Source: Mytilus californianus | Lineage: Eukaryota > Mollusca > Bivalvia > Mytilida > Mytilidae | Length of the DNA: 64,000 nt | Assembly: GCF_021869535.1 (NCBI RefSeq) | Contig: NW_026262701.1 | Location: 47,309,278-47,373,277 of the forward strand | Reading direction: 5' to 3' | Part shown: positions 21,570 to 33,555 of the stretch, one piece after another | Numbering within the stretch: the stretch's first letter is position 1 | Layout: each line of letters begins with the position of its first letter | Program-made: the position numbers and the translations under genes | Notes under the pieces: model-generated | What the model was told of the DNA's origin: nothing | Seen by the model: the letters and a program-made list of their open reading frames with translations, nothing else | Database searches by the model: none

Positions 21570-21984
21570 TTGTACTTATGCAGCTGTGTGTTACATGGTT
21601 TATGAGATGATGATCGATTGGTGTCTGAGACGGTCTTCTGAAATTGGGGAAATGAATACCAATATTATCCCACATTTTGTGACTGAAACAAGAAGAGCTT
21701 TATATAGTTTTTGTTTACGTTTTTTTAATTGTTTTGTGTGTTGTGTTTGCTGCTGTTTTCTTTAGGAACGAGTTACTGCTACTTTTTGCAATGTTGTTCA
21801 ATACTTATCATGCTTATAGGGATTTTAAAAAAAATTTATCAGAAGATAAAAAATGAACGTACTTCGTTTTGAGGGAGGTCAAAACATTAGTCACATCCCT
21901 TTGGTATTGGCTCCTACGGTTATGTTTATATTCTAACGCTTCACTGATTATACGTGAACTGGTTTAAACTATCTTAACAGCTAG
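21570..21984 (+). repeat. Unit-common block C, copy 1
   Basis: Non-coding block found in units 1-4, with GTGTCTGAGACGGTCTTCTG, TTGTGTTTGCTGCTGTTTTC and ACGTGAACTGGTTTAAACTA. Other copies: about 30290-30690, 35165-35363 continuing at 38221-38440, and 49905-50255. The copies serve as empty-site references for insertions. Confidence 0.7.
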
Positions 21985-22215
21985 TGAGCGAATAACACAG
22001 TGTGTGTGAGTAAACGACAGGTATTGGGCGAATAAAAACAGTGAGTGAGTGAGTGAACTGAATAGTGCGCGAGCGGAGAAGAGAGTGTGTGTTTGTGAGT
22101 GACCGAGAGCGTGTGTATTGGAAAGTGAACGAGAGAGCGAGAAATTATGAGTGTTTGTGCTTGAGCAAGTGAATGAGAGGGGTTGTGAGCAAATGTGAAT
22201 GAGTGGGAAATAATG
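21985..22215 (+). repeat. GTGAGTGAACGAG-type simple array, copy 1
   Basis: A purine-rich, loosely 4-8 bp periodic tract (GAGTGAGTGAACTGAATAG, GAGAGCGTGTGTATTGG). On the other strand it reads as long HSLTHSL-type open frames, which are not genes. Confidence 0.8.
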
Positions 22216-22850
22216 TTACATATCAGTTTAATGACTATTTCGAGGACCTGCCCCCTAGGTCATGGTCCAGTGACTTTGAATTAATTAACAATTTCCAATG
22301 CTAAGTTTTCTGCTTGAGTTAGTTTGATAGGATCTACTTGTGATAGATCAATGATATTTTGAATGCAGTCACATTATTATCTGTACATATCAGTTTGAAG
22401 ATTATTTTGAGGCCCTGCATCCTAGTTCATGGTCCAGTGACTTTGAATTAATTAGCAAGTTTCAATTTTAAGTTTTCTGCAAACGTTAGTTTGACAGGAT
22501 CTACTTGTGATAGATCAATGATATTTTGTATGAAGTTGCATTACTATCAGTTCATATAAGTTTGACAACTATTTTGAAGCCCTGCCCCTAAGTAATGGTC
22601 CAGTGAGTTTAAATTAATTATCAATTTTCAAAGTTAAGTTTTCTGCTTAAGTCAGTTTGGTAAGAACTACTTTTGATAGATCAATGATACTTTGTATAAA
22701 GTTGCATTACTATCAGAACATATCAGTTGGATGACTTTTTTGAGGCACTTCCAACTAGATAATGGTACAGCGACTGAATGAATAAACCATTTTGCTGTCC
22801 ATCAGATTGTCTTTTTCTGAATTATATGCCAATAGGCGAGACATATCTCT
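22216..22850 (+). repeat. Four imperfect copies of a ~166-bp tandem repeat
   Basis: Each copy has CATGGTCCAGTGACTTTGAA, AAGTTTTCTGC and TGATAGATCAATGATATTTTG. The starts are spaced about 165 bases apart (22257, 22422, about 22590, 22755). It ends at AGGCGAGACATATCTC. The better-preserved copy with both ends is at 42962-43612. Confidence 0.75.
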
Positions 22851-22867
22851 GTGTCACCAGTATATTT

Positions 22868-24470
22868 GAAAGTGAATGCGTACAATTCCATTTTATTTAA
22901 CGTTAAACAGGTATATAAATACTCAGGCATAAATGATCATCTAACTGCAAGATTTGTTGTGCAATTAAATTTAGTATAAACGTTATGGTTATGAATCTGT
23001 TGTTCATCGGCAAAATTTCATTCATAAGGTTTGTCAGCTGCAAGTGAATTCCGTACATATATGTACAAGTAGGTTATAGCCACCATGGGAACAATAAATC
23101 CCCTGTAGGAAGCGCTATATATATCGATGTAAGTTAAATATTGCTATAACAGAGTACATTCACATTAAAACAATAACATTCATAGTGATATCGAAAGACA
23201 ATTTAATTTGCGTTTATTATCATATAATGAAACATTATCCGAATAAGTAGAGCAACTCATCATAGATACTAGGATTACAATTAAGTATGAAATGTGTAGT
23301 TCAGTGGACAATCGATTGATGTTCCGATGAGTAACAATTATATACTGCTTATTTTGAAAATAATGTGCAAAAAATGTATGTAGCATAACTAATACAAGAC
23401 TAAAGACTATATTCAAGTCACAAAATATCATCTCAGTCTTTTTATACAGCCTCCTCTATCTCGACGATGTCATCTGATATTTTCTAGCTAATAATAAGAC
23501 GAAGAAGCTGGAATAGTCTTTCACATACTCAAAGCGTGGTGCTCTTATCAATACATTCTAAATCAGACTTGAAATGTCCCAATGTATCTATACATGCCGA
23601 ACAGCCAAAGTATTCACCATCCTGAGTTTTTCTGTGCACAACAATAGAACCAGTGCTTATTTGGCGTTTGGCGTTCGTTTGGTATTGTGATGAATGTATA
23701 AATACGTCGTAACTTCTGATCGACTTGAAGTGTTAAACCAAGTAAGATATAAGAACATTGTTTTCAACAACCCAGGAACCTTAGCCTACAATTTTACTTT
23801 TTCATCGGAGAATACGATAAATAATAATCTCTCGTTTTTATTTTGGGCTTTCGTTTTAAAGGATTAAAAAATTTGTCAAATGCTTTCTCCGTGATTTTCA
23901 TTTTGACAGCATTCAAACGACTGCTTTACTTTAAATCATTTAGTTTTCACTGTTGTAATAATCGATGAAATTTGTTTACATAATTATCTGCATGTAATTC
24001 ATATAACTTTTTGATGAGAAACCTCAATAACCAATTGATGATCATTTAACTGTATGATCTGTTTAGCGTTTCTTGTTCATTGAGTTGACAAATTTCATTC
24101 ACAGGATTTATGGTACACTGACGCTACATGACCTTGGAAAATTATAATATAATTGATTTAATTCAAGTTTACAGGAAAAACTACATATCTAGAGTATTGT
24201 ATTAAACGAAAAAAGTATTTTGTATGTAAGAAATGAGTAATGTTTTGATGTAAGCAATTTTACAACTAAAGTAATTTTAATGTCTTCAGTGATGAGAAAA
24301 CTCTGAATCACTCTTATAACAAAAAAGTTAAACCTAAATTCACATAACAAAAGTTCCTTCTTCCCGGATAAAGAGCAATAGAAATCAACTGGTGGATGAA
24401 GAAGGGAGCGTTTTCTCACAATCATACATACGTATGGCATGTTATGTAAACTGAAGTTTAGGGAGATAAC
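22868..24470 (+). repeat. Unit-terminal block H, copy closing unit 1
   Basis: About 1.6 kb of non-coding sequence. It starts GAATGCGTACAATTCC and ends before the next last-exon copy. Further copies are at about 31733-33125, 43618-44925 (internal deletion), 51177-52785 and 55936-58310. Short first parts (~240 bp) also occur at 28363 and 49383. No conserved reading frame was seen across copies. Confidence 0.7.
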
Positions 24471-24614
24471 AATTGTGACGAAAAGTTCTTAAAAATAAAT
24501 GCATTTTGATTGAGATGAAGGAATATAAGTCATCTGATACTGAAAAATTTGGGTGCGCTGGTCAACTTTAATAGTTGATAAGATCGAATTGGGTTATATT
24601 TTGTTTCAATTCAG

Positions 24615-24855
24615 ATCACGATTTTTTCAACTCGGGTAACAAAATAGAAGCAAAAATTGAAAGAATTCACAGCAATATGGATACAGAAAGTATTACAACG
24701 TTAAAAAATTCATTTGCTTTGTTTTCCATAAATAGTCGTATGACATTGACATCACGAAACATTTCTGAAAATAGTTCAGATTTTTTCTGGACAAAACTAT
24801 ACAACATAGATGTATTATAGGGAAAGACACCAAGAAAAATTGTTTGGCTCTCTGA
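24615..24855 (+). pseudogene. Last-exon copy 2 (broken)
   Basis: The acceptor TTCAATTCAG and phase are kept, and the sequence follows exon 7 closely. A T is missing in the GATTTTTTCTGG run (exon 7 has one more), which shifts the frame so translation ends at 24820 after YNIDVL. The end is further shortened by a small deletion before GTGATTATTGACC-type sequence. Confidence 0.8.
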
Positions 24856-26261
24856 TTATTGACCATAATAATGTTTTTCCGTCGTGATAATTGTGCAGGT
24901 CTGAGACCGTTAGTCATTCTACAAATCATTTCTAACATTTGATTTTTTTTTCATTCAGAACGGAGCCACAAGTCAATCATTTAGTTGATAGTTCTAGTCT
25001 GAAAAGTACTTTATATGGGTAAACTGTTTGTGATGTAACTTCCTTTAAACGATTACTCCATAATCCCTTTGTAACTGATAAAGGGCACATTTCTACAACA
25101 TCCGAGTTCTTTTGTTTTAGTTATAAGCAGTATAGATATACTATATAAATTTATGATCTGGTCCCTAAATGACATAGAACAACATTGTCAAATCATTACA
25201 ACGATAAAATGAACAGGTTTATGTTCCGTCAGTTCTCGGCAGATGTTCAATTCTGCTTTTTGTTGCAGCAAAACTGTGAGTCAGATTGAAGGCTATGATA
25301 TACATTAAACATTTTGTTAATCGGATTACGGAAACTGTTTCATATATATATATTCGGCTTACTTCCAGGTTAATCCAGTGATCAATTTCAGTGGTAGTTT
25401 TATACAATATAGTTTATTTTGAATGTCTCATACATTATACACAGTTTTCATTTATTCTCAATTTACAGAAAACAAATTATAAAATTTTATCTTCGAGTCA
25501 TTGTGTAATGATGTGGTCTGAATTTATTTGTTGATCGTTATATAACCATGATTCCTTGTACATAATTGTTATATTTATTAAATTATTTATTTTCATACAT
25601 GAATTTTAGAGTGACACCAGCGAATTCACATAACTATAATTGAACATTTAGTTATTTAAGGATCAAAGTACAAAAAAAGAATCGCCGGAGTACATTCACC
25701 CACAAACGAATTCAAGCATCAATAAACTCAAGTGAAATGCGTTTGATTCTTATAATACCTTTAACGATTTGATACTTCTAACCAGTGTAAATACCCGTTT
25801 TATATGTATATGGGTCATTTTCAAAAAATGTCGAATCTTGAAATTGCAAAATTGAATAAAAGTTACAAATTTAAACCACCCTTATCATAAGCAAATCAAA
25901 ATAAACAATTCTTATGGAGCAACATATTGAAATATGAAATCTTGATAATGTCATACAAGAATATATTGAAACATTTTTTGATAGGCGGTGCAATATTTTG
26001 TCTCTCCTGTTACCACGTTCAAAAGAAATTTTGGGTTATTTAGGAAAGATTTCAGTTAAATATTAAGCTTGTTTTTCATTTCCAATAAGATGGTGTTCAA
26101 GAGTAAACACTTCTATATATTTTCATTCTGTGTAATCATAGATTATTTGTCAATTTTCCAGGATGTACTGGAAAATACCTCTAAAAAGTGGTTTTCAAAG
26201 GTTATAAAATAACCATCAGCAACGTAAGTAACGTACGTTAACGATATATCACCGTATTATG

Positions 26262-26480
26262 TTCTATCCTGTTACCTTTTTTGTCTATCCTGTTATCGAT
26301 AGCAGTATTACATTTTGTTTATGCTTAATTGCAAAGATTAAGACGTTGTCACCTTCAAATAAGTTCCGTTATGTGTAAAATAATATATAATTATATATTT
26401 TTTAAAGACGTTTTAGTCAAATATTGTCTATCCTGTTATCGTAACCATAGAAACAGGATAGACATAACAGGATAGACAAA
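26262..26480. repeat. CTATCCTGTTA inverted/direct motif cluster, copy 1
   Basis: Three direct TCTATCCTGTTA motifs (26262, about 26280 and 26424) and two inverted ones. TTGTCTATCCTGTTA at 26424-26438 is perfectly inverted as TAACAGGATAGACAA at 26465-26479, forming a potential stem-loop. The same arrangement is at 46812-47030. Function unknown. Confidence 0.8.
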
Positions 26481-26869
26481 TTTCTTCATTTATGAAAGTT
26501 GTTGTAAAATAACTACCCCCTTTGATGCAGTGATAATGTTTTTCTGCTGTGAGTTTGGTTTCCAACACGTAATTGCACCTTTTACAAGTCTAATATTGTT
26601 ATAATCAATAGATTTATTGGTAACAGCATAGATATGATAAAAAGGTACCCACTAATTTTTGTCACTAAATGTCTTGAATTTTCTTTTCTCTATACTGTTA
26701 TGCAAGAAACGTGCTGTGTCAAATTTTTAAGATGCTTTTGTACTTTGAAATGATCACTGAATGGTAGACACTGATGGACTCTGGCATTCACATCGCTGAA
26801 GGAGTAGAACAAATATAATGTCATAGCCATTAGAATTCTCTTTGAATACCTTGTAAAGTAATTTATGGA

Positions 26870-27600
26870 TTCACTTGGAAATATGAAAGGAAGTAAGTGT
26901 ATGATAAAAGTGAGTAAATGAGAGAGAAAGATATTAAATAAGTGGATGAGCGCGACAGACGCATCGTGTGAACGCGATATGTCAAATTGAGTGAGTGAAC
27001 GAAGGAATGATGGTGACACTTTGATTGAACGAGTATGAGTGTGACTGAGTAAGTGAACATGGGAGAAACAGAATGTCAGCTTGTGAGAAAAGAAAAGAGT
27101 TCCCGAACAAGTGAACGAGAAAGGTTTAGTGAATAAGAGTGTGTGTGTCAGTGAGTGAACGAGAGAGTAAGTGAATAAGACAATATGATCGAACGAAAGA
27201 CTGAGTGAAAGAGAATGCGAGCGAGCGAATAAGAGAGTATCAATCAGTGAGTGAATAAAAGAGTGTGACTGAAGATGACAGAAAGTGAACGAGCGAGTGA
27301 ATAAGAGAGAGTGGGGGAATAAGAAATAGTAAGTGAAAGTGAGTGAACGAAAAATTGAGAGCGAGCGAATAAGACAGTTTGAGTGAAAGAGAGATTGCGC
27401 TAACAAAAGGCAATGAGAGGAAGAGATGGTGAACGAGAGACAGATAGATATATTTAGAGAATGATTCAATGTGAACGAGTGAAAACATGAGAGCGATTGA
27501 ACTAATAGGGTTATTGGATGAAGCAGTGAGTAAGTAATTAAACGTAAGTGAGTGCACGAGAGGTAGAGAAATATGTTGAGAGAATAAACGAGAGACCGAG
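26870..27600 (+). repeat. GTGAGTGAACGAG-type simple array (second subtype), unit 2
   Basis: About 730 bases of GAGTGAACGAGAGAG-like words with frequent AATAAGAGAGT spacers. Its mirror reading frames (Ser/Leu/His-rich) are artefacts of composition. The counterpart in unit 4 is at 47440-48345 and a shorter one in unit 5 at 55505-55785. Confidence 0.85.
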
Positions 27601-27624
27601 GGCGTTGCCCTCTATCTCCCTCTT

Positions 27625-27760
27625 CACGAGACATCGGATTTAACGTCCCCATTCAGACTGAATATTCTTCATTTACATCCCGATTAGTCAAGGTTTTACT
27701 GCCTGTCGTACTTGGAGACGAAGAGATGACCATTATCATATACCCTAGTTACCCCTTGGA
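27625..27760 (-). repeat. Dispersed repeat with TTAACGTCCCCATTCAGAC
   Basis: The same ~130-bp sequence (GACATCGGATTTAACGTCC to GATGACCATTATCATATACC) occurs at 48355-48485. It also occurs, interrupted by an LTR element, at 62265-62364. A shorter relative lies near 12500. I assign - strand because the complement ends in the usual GGGACGTTAAATCCGATG form. Confidence 0.6.
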
Positions 27761-28622
27761 TAGTTCCCGAACACGTAGTCTATTGTGACACCGCCACATA
27801 TGTATGTTAGGAACTTCGTCAGTGATTGTATTTAGTTTAACTCTGTAAGTATATTTGTAAAACTTGGTGACTAGTGCCTTGTATAAAAGAAGAGGATGTG
27901 GTATGATTGCCAATGAATCAACTCTCTACCTGAGAGACCATATGTGTAGTCTATATACAATTTATTCAACATTTGTCCAGACTCTGGGAGATTAAGAGAT
28001 GAACATATATTGAATAGACACTTCATAATTGTGTTTATCTATTGGTATAATTCCTTTTGAGTAGCTGCCTACTGTTAATTCGTTTTTATAATGAAAGTCC
28101 ACGTTGTTTAGTAAAGACAGATACATTTGGTGTCCTTTTTATGTTTGCTCTTTATATATTTTGAATTTTCACGATTTGGTATCAACATAGCTGACAGGAA
28201 ACGAATTGTTGAAATGATTCTATGGTGTATCAATTTCATTACATGGTCTTGTAAATTTGTTGTACTATAAAATGTAAACAAGCTTACATGAACATTTTGA
28301 CAGTATCTGATTGTGTATATTATTTTAGAGTTAATATATTCTATTTAAAGGTATTTTGGAAAGTCAATGCGTACAATTTCATTTTATTTAATGTGAAAAG
28401 GGTATATAAATCCGCTGGCATAGATGATCATCTAGCTGGATGATTTGGTATGCAATTAAATTGAGTATACACGTTGTGAATCATGTATTCATCGTCAAAA
28501 CTTCATTCATAAGGTTTGTCAGCTACAAGTCAATTCTGTACATATGTGTGCATTACAGCCATCATGGGAAAAATTAAGTCCTCTGTAGCAAACGCTATAT
28601 ATATATATATATCACATTTATA

Positions 28623-28922
28623 TATGTACATTTAGTGAGATGCATATAAAATGTTTATCCATAAAGCTGTATATAGAATGCACATCTGTTGAAATGCCTA
28701 TAAACTGCACATCCGTGCAAATGTACATAAACTGTATATCTCTAAAGATGTATATACACAGTTAGTACATATCTTAACAAATGTACAGTTACTAATTAGG
28801 GATCTTAAAAGATGTACATATTATAAACCTCTTAACAGAAACACAGACAGTTTTTCAACAGATGTACAGTTTTCATATTTGCAAATGTACAGTTTATATG
28901 CATCTTAACAAATGTGCATCAA
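28623..28922. repeat. Foldback block B, copy 2
   Basis: Inverted ends (ATGTACATTTAGTGAGATGC and, reverse-complemented from the right, TTGATGCACATTTGTTAAGA). Same interior as copy 1. Confidence 0.6.
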
Positions 28923-28934
28923 GGTTACTTGTAC

Positions 28935-30281
28935 CATGGAAGTAATATTTAAAAGGAATAACAACGACTAATTATCATGTATTAACAGCATGCAGAGCTC
29001 TGTACTAAAGTCATATGATTTTATCCAATTATAGTCTCAGCGGCAAGACCCCTTTGGTTACTATCTGTGATACCGCGGTTTTAAAATGGCATCTGGAATT
29101 TCTTATCAGTCACGTGATTTTATCGAGTCCGGTAATTATAAAGCACCTGTGTGAAATCCGAGGTTTATAAATAAGAAGGTGGCGCTGTATCATATAAAAC
29201 CTCTACCTTCAGAAAGAAGTCGTATGATGTAAAAAAAACTTGAAAAACGAACGAGAATTGTTCAACCTACAACATTTAGCAAGGAAAATTGTTTTAATTT
29301 AGCATACTTTTGCTTTTTACCGTTTGTTTTAAACTGTTCTAAAAGTATTTTCCGGTTAAAAGCGGATCCCGATTAAAACAGTTAAATACCGATGAATCGA
29401 TCAGGTTTCACATGATGTTTTTAAAACAAAAAAATGTAGACAAATCTAGACATAGATTTTTTTACTGTTGAAATGTGCAAAGTTTATCGAGAAGTATTCT
29501 AAATTTATGTATATGTCATAAATGTCATTGATTACATTATTGAAACTGGACAGCTAAAATAGGGATAATATGGTCGTAAACATATATTTTTTTAAAAAGT
29601 GTTTATTGTGGAATACTTGTATTAATATAACAAGCTACAGCAAAAATTAAAACAAACCGACAAAATGAGCTTGACGCTATCTGTCTTACGGCAAATTAAT
29701 TTTTACACGAATTAGTTTATGTATCAAGAACTATAAATTAAAGGATAGAACCTTTTAGAATTGTGAATATTTTAATTGACTAATACACGAAAGACTTAGA
29801 TTATTCGTATTTAATAAAAGGGGGTCCAAACGTATTTTTTGTACAATCATCTTCTTAATTTACGGAAATGGCTTTTCAACTGTCTGTAAATATTAAAATT
29901 GAAAATGACCCAGCCTTGTTCTCCAGTTTCATATGTGATAGCTGTCGGTACTATTAAGATCGAACTAACCAGAAATAGGAAAATTGGACTAAAATAAAAA
30001 TTGAACGAATGACTCTATTCGGTAGCGTACATCAACGGAATGTAACGAATGGACTATTCGAGTTACTTCGCACGTATATACGACAAAAACTTGTCTGTTC
30101 GTAGTTTTCCGTGAACACGAAAATGACCGAAAAGGGTCAGTGATTTGATCGATCACATGCGGAGAATCAACTTCCATGCCAGATATTAAACCAATTAACG
30201 AGTTATCGAAAGATGGGCGGTAACGCAGATGAAACCTTTGAAGTGACGACGTTGTTATTCCTTTTAAATATTACTTCCATG
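28935..30281. mobile_element. hAT-like non-autonomous DNA element with 32-bp perfect terminal inverted repeats
   Basis: The left end CATGGAAGTAATATTT continues to ...AACAACG (28935-28966) and the right end (30250-30281) is its exact reverse complement, 32 bases. CTTGTAC flanks it at 28928-28934 and 30282-30288; with one mismatch the duplication could be 8 bp (ACTTGTAC/GCTTGTAC). The empty site in unit 3 (35155-35170) reads TTACTTGTACTAAAGTAGC without interruption. CA/TG ends and a 7-8 bp duplication suggest hAT. No transposase remains in the 1347 bp. Confidence 0.9.
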
Positions 30282-30689
30282 CTTGTACTAAAGTAGCTGC
30301 GTATTATATGGTTTATGATGAAGATCGATAGGTGTCTGAGGCGGTGTTCTGAGATGGGGGAAATGAATATCAGTATTATCCCACAGTTTGTGACTGAAAC
30401 AAGAAGAGTTTTATAAAGCCTTTGTTAAGATTTTTAATTGTTTTGTGTTGTGTTTGTTGCTGTTTTCTTAAGAATGAGTTACTCTACCTTTTGCAGTGTT
30501 GTTCAATACTTATAATGCTTATAGGGATTTTTAAAAATATATATCCGAAGATAAAAAATGAACTGACATCCTTTTCAGGGAGGTCCAAACATAAGTCTTA
30601 TCCCTTTGATCTTGCCTCCAAAGGTTATGTTTATATTCTAACGCTGCACTGATTACACGTGAACTGGTTTAAACTATCTTAACAGGTAG

Positions 30690-31119
30690 TGAGCGAATAA
30701 GACAGTATGTGTGAGTAAATGATAGGTATTGGGAGAATATAAATATTGAGTGAGTGGACAAGAGAGTTTGCGAGAGAGGAAGAGATCGTGTATTAGTGAG
30801 TGAACCAGAGAGTGTGTATTGGTAAGTAAATGAGAGAGTGAGCAAACATGAGTGTTTGTGTGTGAGTAAGTGAACGAGAGAGGATGGAGTGAATGAGAGT
30901 TAGTTGAAAATAAAAAAGTGTAAACGAATAAGAGAGTGTGAGCGAACTAGATAGTTGCAATGAACAAAGGAGATTGGGCGAACAAAAGACAGCGAGTGGT
31001 AGAGAACGTGAACGAGAGATAGAGAAAAATACATTGCATGAGTGAACGAGATAATATTTCAACGTGAATGAGTCAAAGAACGCGAGAGATTAAGCTAACA
31101 AAAGAGGGTAAGTGGAAGA

Positions 31120-31184
<65 letters not shown>

Positions 31185-31300
31185 TTAATTGAATGTGAGT
31201 GAGTGAACGAAAGACAGATAGATATATTGAGTGTGTGAACGAGAGAGTGAAAAAACGCAAGTGTGTGTGATAGAGAGAGTAAGCGAAAAAAGATATTAGT
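30690..31300 (+). repeat. GTGAGTGAACGAG-type array with embedded (GA)n, unit 2
   Basis: Simple array as in unit 1, with an almost pure (GA)n run at 31122-31187. The open frames at 30793-31062 and 31090-31326 on the - strand are translations of the array. Confidence 0.85.
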
Positions 31301-33301
31301 AACTTAAGATATTTTAACACCGCCACATATGTATGTATATTCTTGCCTGGGTTTGGCTATACGTTCGATTGTTTATGGTTTTTATTTTGTCTTCATTTTT
31401 TTAATGAGGTTTGGATTTACAAACATTTTCGCCTCGAGCATCACTTTATTATAGTAAGGTGCATCGGGTGCAGTAAAATTTGTACAGTTAATGTTAAAAC
31501 TAAGTTAGGAACTTCGTCAGTGGTTGTCTTTATTTTCTCTTTATAAGTATATGTATTGATAATACGATGGACTTGTGACTTTTGACTGATCATTTCATTT
31601 GTATAAAATGTATAAAAAGGAGAAGAGGTAGTATGATTGCTAATGAGTCAACTTTCCACCTTTTATTGTTTTTTGGTAGAATATATTTTTTCAACGTTAA
31701 TATATATCCTATTTTGAGCTTTTTTGAAAGTCAATGCGTACAATTTCATTTTATTAAACGTGAAACAGGTATATTAATCCTCAGGCATAAATGATCATCT
31801 AACTGCATGATTTGTTGTGCAATTAAATTCAGTATAAACGTTAGGAATCCTTTATTCATTAGTAAAACTTCATTCATAAGGTTTGTCAGCTACAAGTCAA
31901 TTCTGTACATATGTGTACATTATCTGAATCAGTAGATTAACTCATCATAGATACTAAGATTACAATTAAGTTGGGAATGTATAGTTCCGTGGATTGATGT
32001 TCCGATGAGTAACAATTATGTACTGCTTATTTTAAAAATAATGATAAATGTATGTAGCATAACTGATACAAGACTAAACACTATATAGAAGTCACAAAAT
32101 ATCATCTCGGTCCTTTTAGTAAGTTTCTACTACCTAGACGAGTCATAATGTTACTTTCTATCTAGTAATAAGACGACAAAGAAGGTTCTTTAACATACCT
32201 AAAGCTCTTTTAAATACATTCTAATTCAGACTTGGCATGTCTCAATGTATCTATACATGCCGAACAGCCAAAGTATGCACCATCCTGCGTTTTTCTATGC
32301 ACAACAATAGAACCAGTGCTTATTTGGCTTCCGTTTGGTAGTGTGATGAATGTATAAATACGTCGTAACTTTTAATCGAACTTGAAGTGTTTAATCAAAG
32401 TGCTATTTTAGAACATTGTTTTCAACAACCCAGGAACCTTAGCCTAATACTTTACTTTTTTCATCGGAAAATACGTTAAATAAGCTCTCGTTTTAATTTT
32501 GGGCTTTCGTTTTAATTGATAAAGAATATTTGTCAATTCTTTCTCCGTCACTCTTATTGTGATAGCCTTCGAACGACTGCTTTACTTTAAAGCATTTAGT
32601 TTTCACTGTAGTAATAATCGATGAAATTTGTTAACATAATTATCTGCATGTAATTCGTATACGTTTTTGATGAGAAACCTCAATAACCAATTGGTGATCA
32701 CCTAACTGAATGATCTGTTTAGCGTTTCTTGTTCATTGAGTTGACTAATTTCATTCACAGGATTTACGGTACAATGACCTACATGACCTTTGAAAATTAA
32801 AATATAATTCATTTTATTTGAATTTACGGGAAAAAGTTTAACTACATATTTAGAGTCTTGTATCAAACGAAAATAGTACTTTGTATGTGAGAAATTAGTA
32901 ATGTTTTGATGTGAGCAATTTTACAACTAAAGCCATTTTAATGTCTACAGTGATGAGAAAACTCTGTAATAACTCTTATAACTAGTTTGTTAAACTTAAA
33001 ACTAAAGTACAAAAATTCCTTCTTCCCTGATAGAGAGCAACAGAAGAAAATGGGCTCATGAAGTAGGATGCGTTTCTCTAACAATCATACATACGTATAG
33101 CATGTCTTGTAAACTGACGGTTTAGGGAGGTAACAATTGTGACTAAAAGTTCTTATAAATAAATGCATTTGGATTGAGATGAAGGATTATATCATCTGGT
33201 ACTGGATTTAAGGGTTCATATTAAAAAAAAAGATTTGGATGCGCTGGTCAGCTTTAATATTTGATAACATCCAGTTGGTTATATTTTGTTTTCAATTTCA
33301 G

Positions 33302-33555
33302 ATCACGATTTCCTAAACTCTGGTAACATAATAAAAGCAACAATTGAAGAATTCACAGCAATATGGATACAAAAAGTATAATAACCACAAAAAATGCATT
33401 TGCTTTGTTTTCCATAAATAGTCGTTTGACATTGAAATAACGAAATATTTCTAAAAATAGTTCAGATTTTTTTCTGGACAAAACTGTACAACATCGAAGT
33501 ATGAAAGGGAAAGACACTTAAGAAAAATGGTTTATTTCTGTTTCACTCTCAGTGA
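33302..33555 (+). pseudogene. Last-exon copy 3 (broken)
   Basis: The acceptor (TTTTCAATTTCAG) and phase are kept. One A is missing in GAAGAATTC (exon 7 has GAAAGAATTC), which shifts the frame early. Later stops arise in ATTGAAATAACG and ACACTTAAG. Clearly non-coding now. Confidence 0.8.

Larger units (their letters stand above)
17905..24470 (+). repeat. Segmental unit 1 of five (contains the working last exon)
   Basis: It begins in intron 6, where homology to the later units starts (CTTATAAAGAAATGCACTTGG here, TAAATAAATGCATTTGG elsewhere). Order: last exon, 3' flank (to about 19450), Penelope-like insertion, foldback block, common block C (about 21570-21985), GTGAGTGAACGAG array, 166-bp repeats, and the terminal H block (22868-24470) starting GAATGCGTACAATTCC. 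I see no gene besides the exon and the transposon. Confidence 0.75.
25812..28615 (+). repeat. Extra block shared by units 2 and 4 only
   Basis: Begins GGGTCATTTTCAAAAAATGT and contains the CTATCCTGTTA palindrome region, a GTGAGTGAACGAG array, a dispersed repeat at 27625-27760, an F-like segment with ACCGCCACATATGTATGTTA, and a short H-like segment at 28363-28600. The matching block in unit 4 is about 46262-49620. The array, F-like and H-like parts look like a diverged copy of the array-F-H series of the ordinary unit. Confidence 0.65.
24470..33125 (+). repeat. Segmental unit 2
   Basis: Order: broken last-exon copy, 3' flank to about 25812, an extra block shared only with unit 4 (25812-28615), foldback B, hAT-like insertion, block C, simple array with (GA)n, block F (31310-31730), block H. 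No gene seen. The 320-codon open frame on the - strand at 26690-27652 is the translated simple array. Confidence 0.75.

Noticed and set aside
23180-24440. Open frames on the - strand in block H
   Set aside because: Not kept open in the other copies of the block, so no sign of coding constraint.
26690-27652. 320-codon open frame on the - strand, Ser/Leu/His-rich
   Set aside because: It is the complement of a GTGAGTGAACGAG-type simple array. The same kind of frame appears in every array (30793-31326, 38418-38618, 47796-48203, 50251-50457, 55527-55808), with no domain and no conservation of frame.
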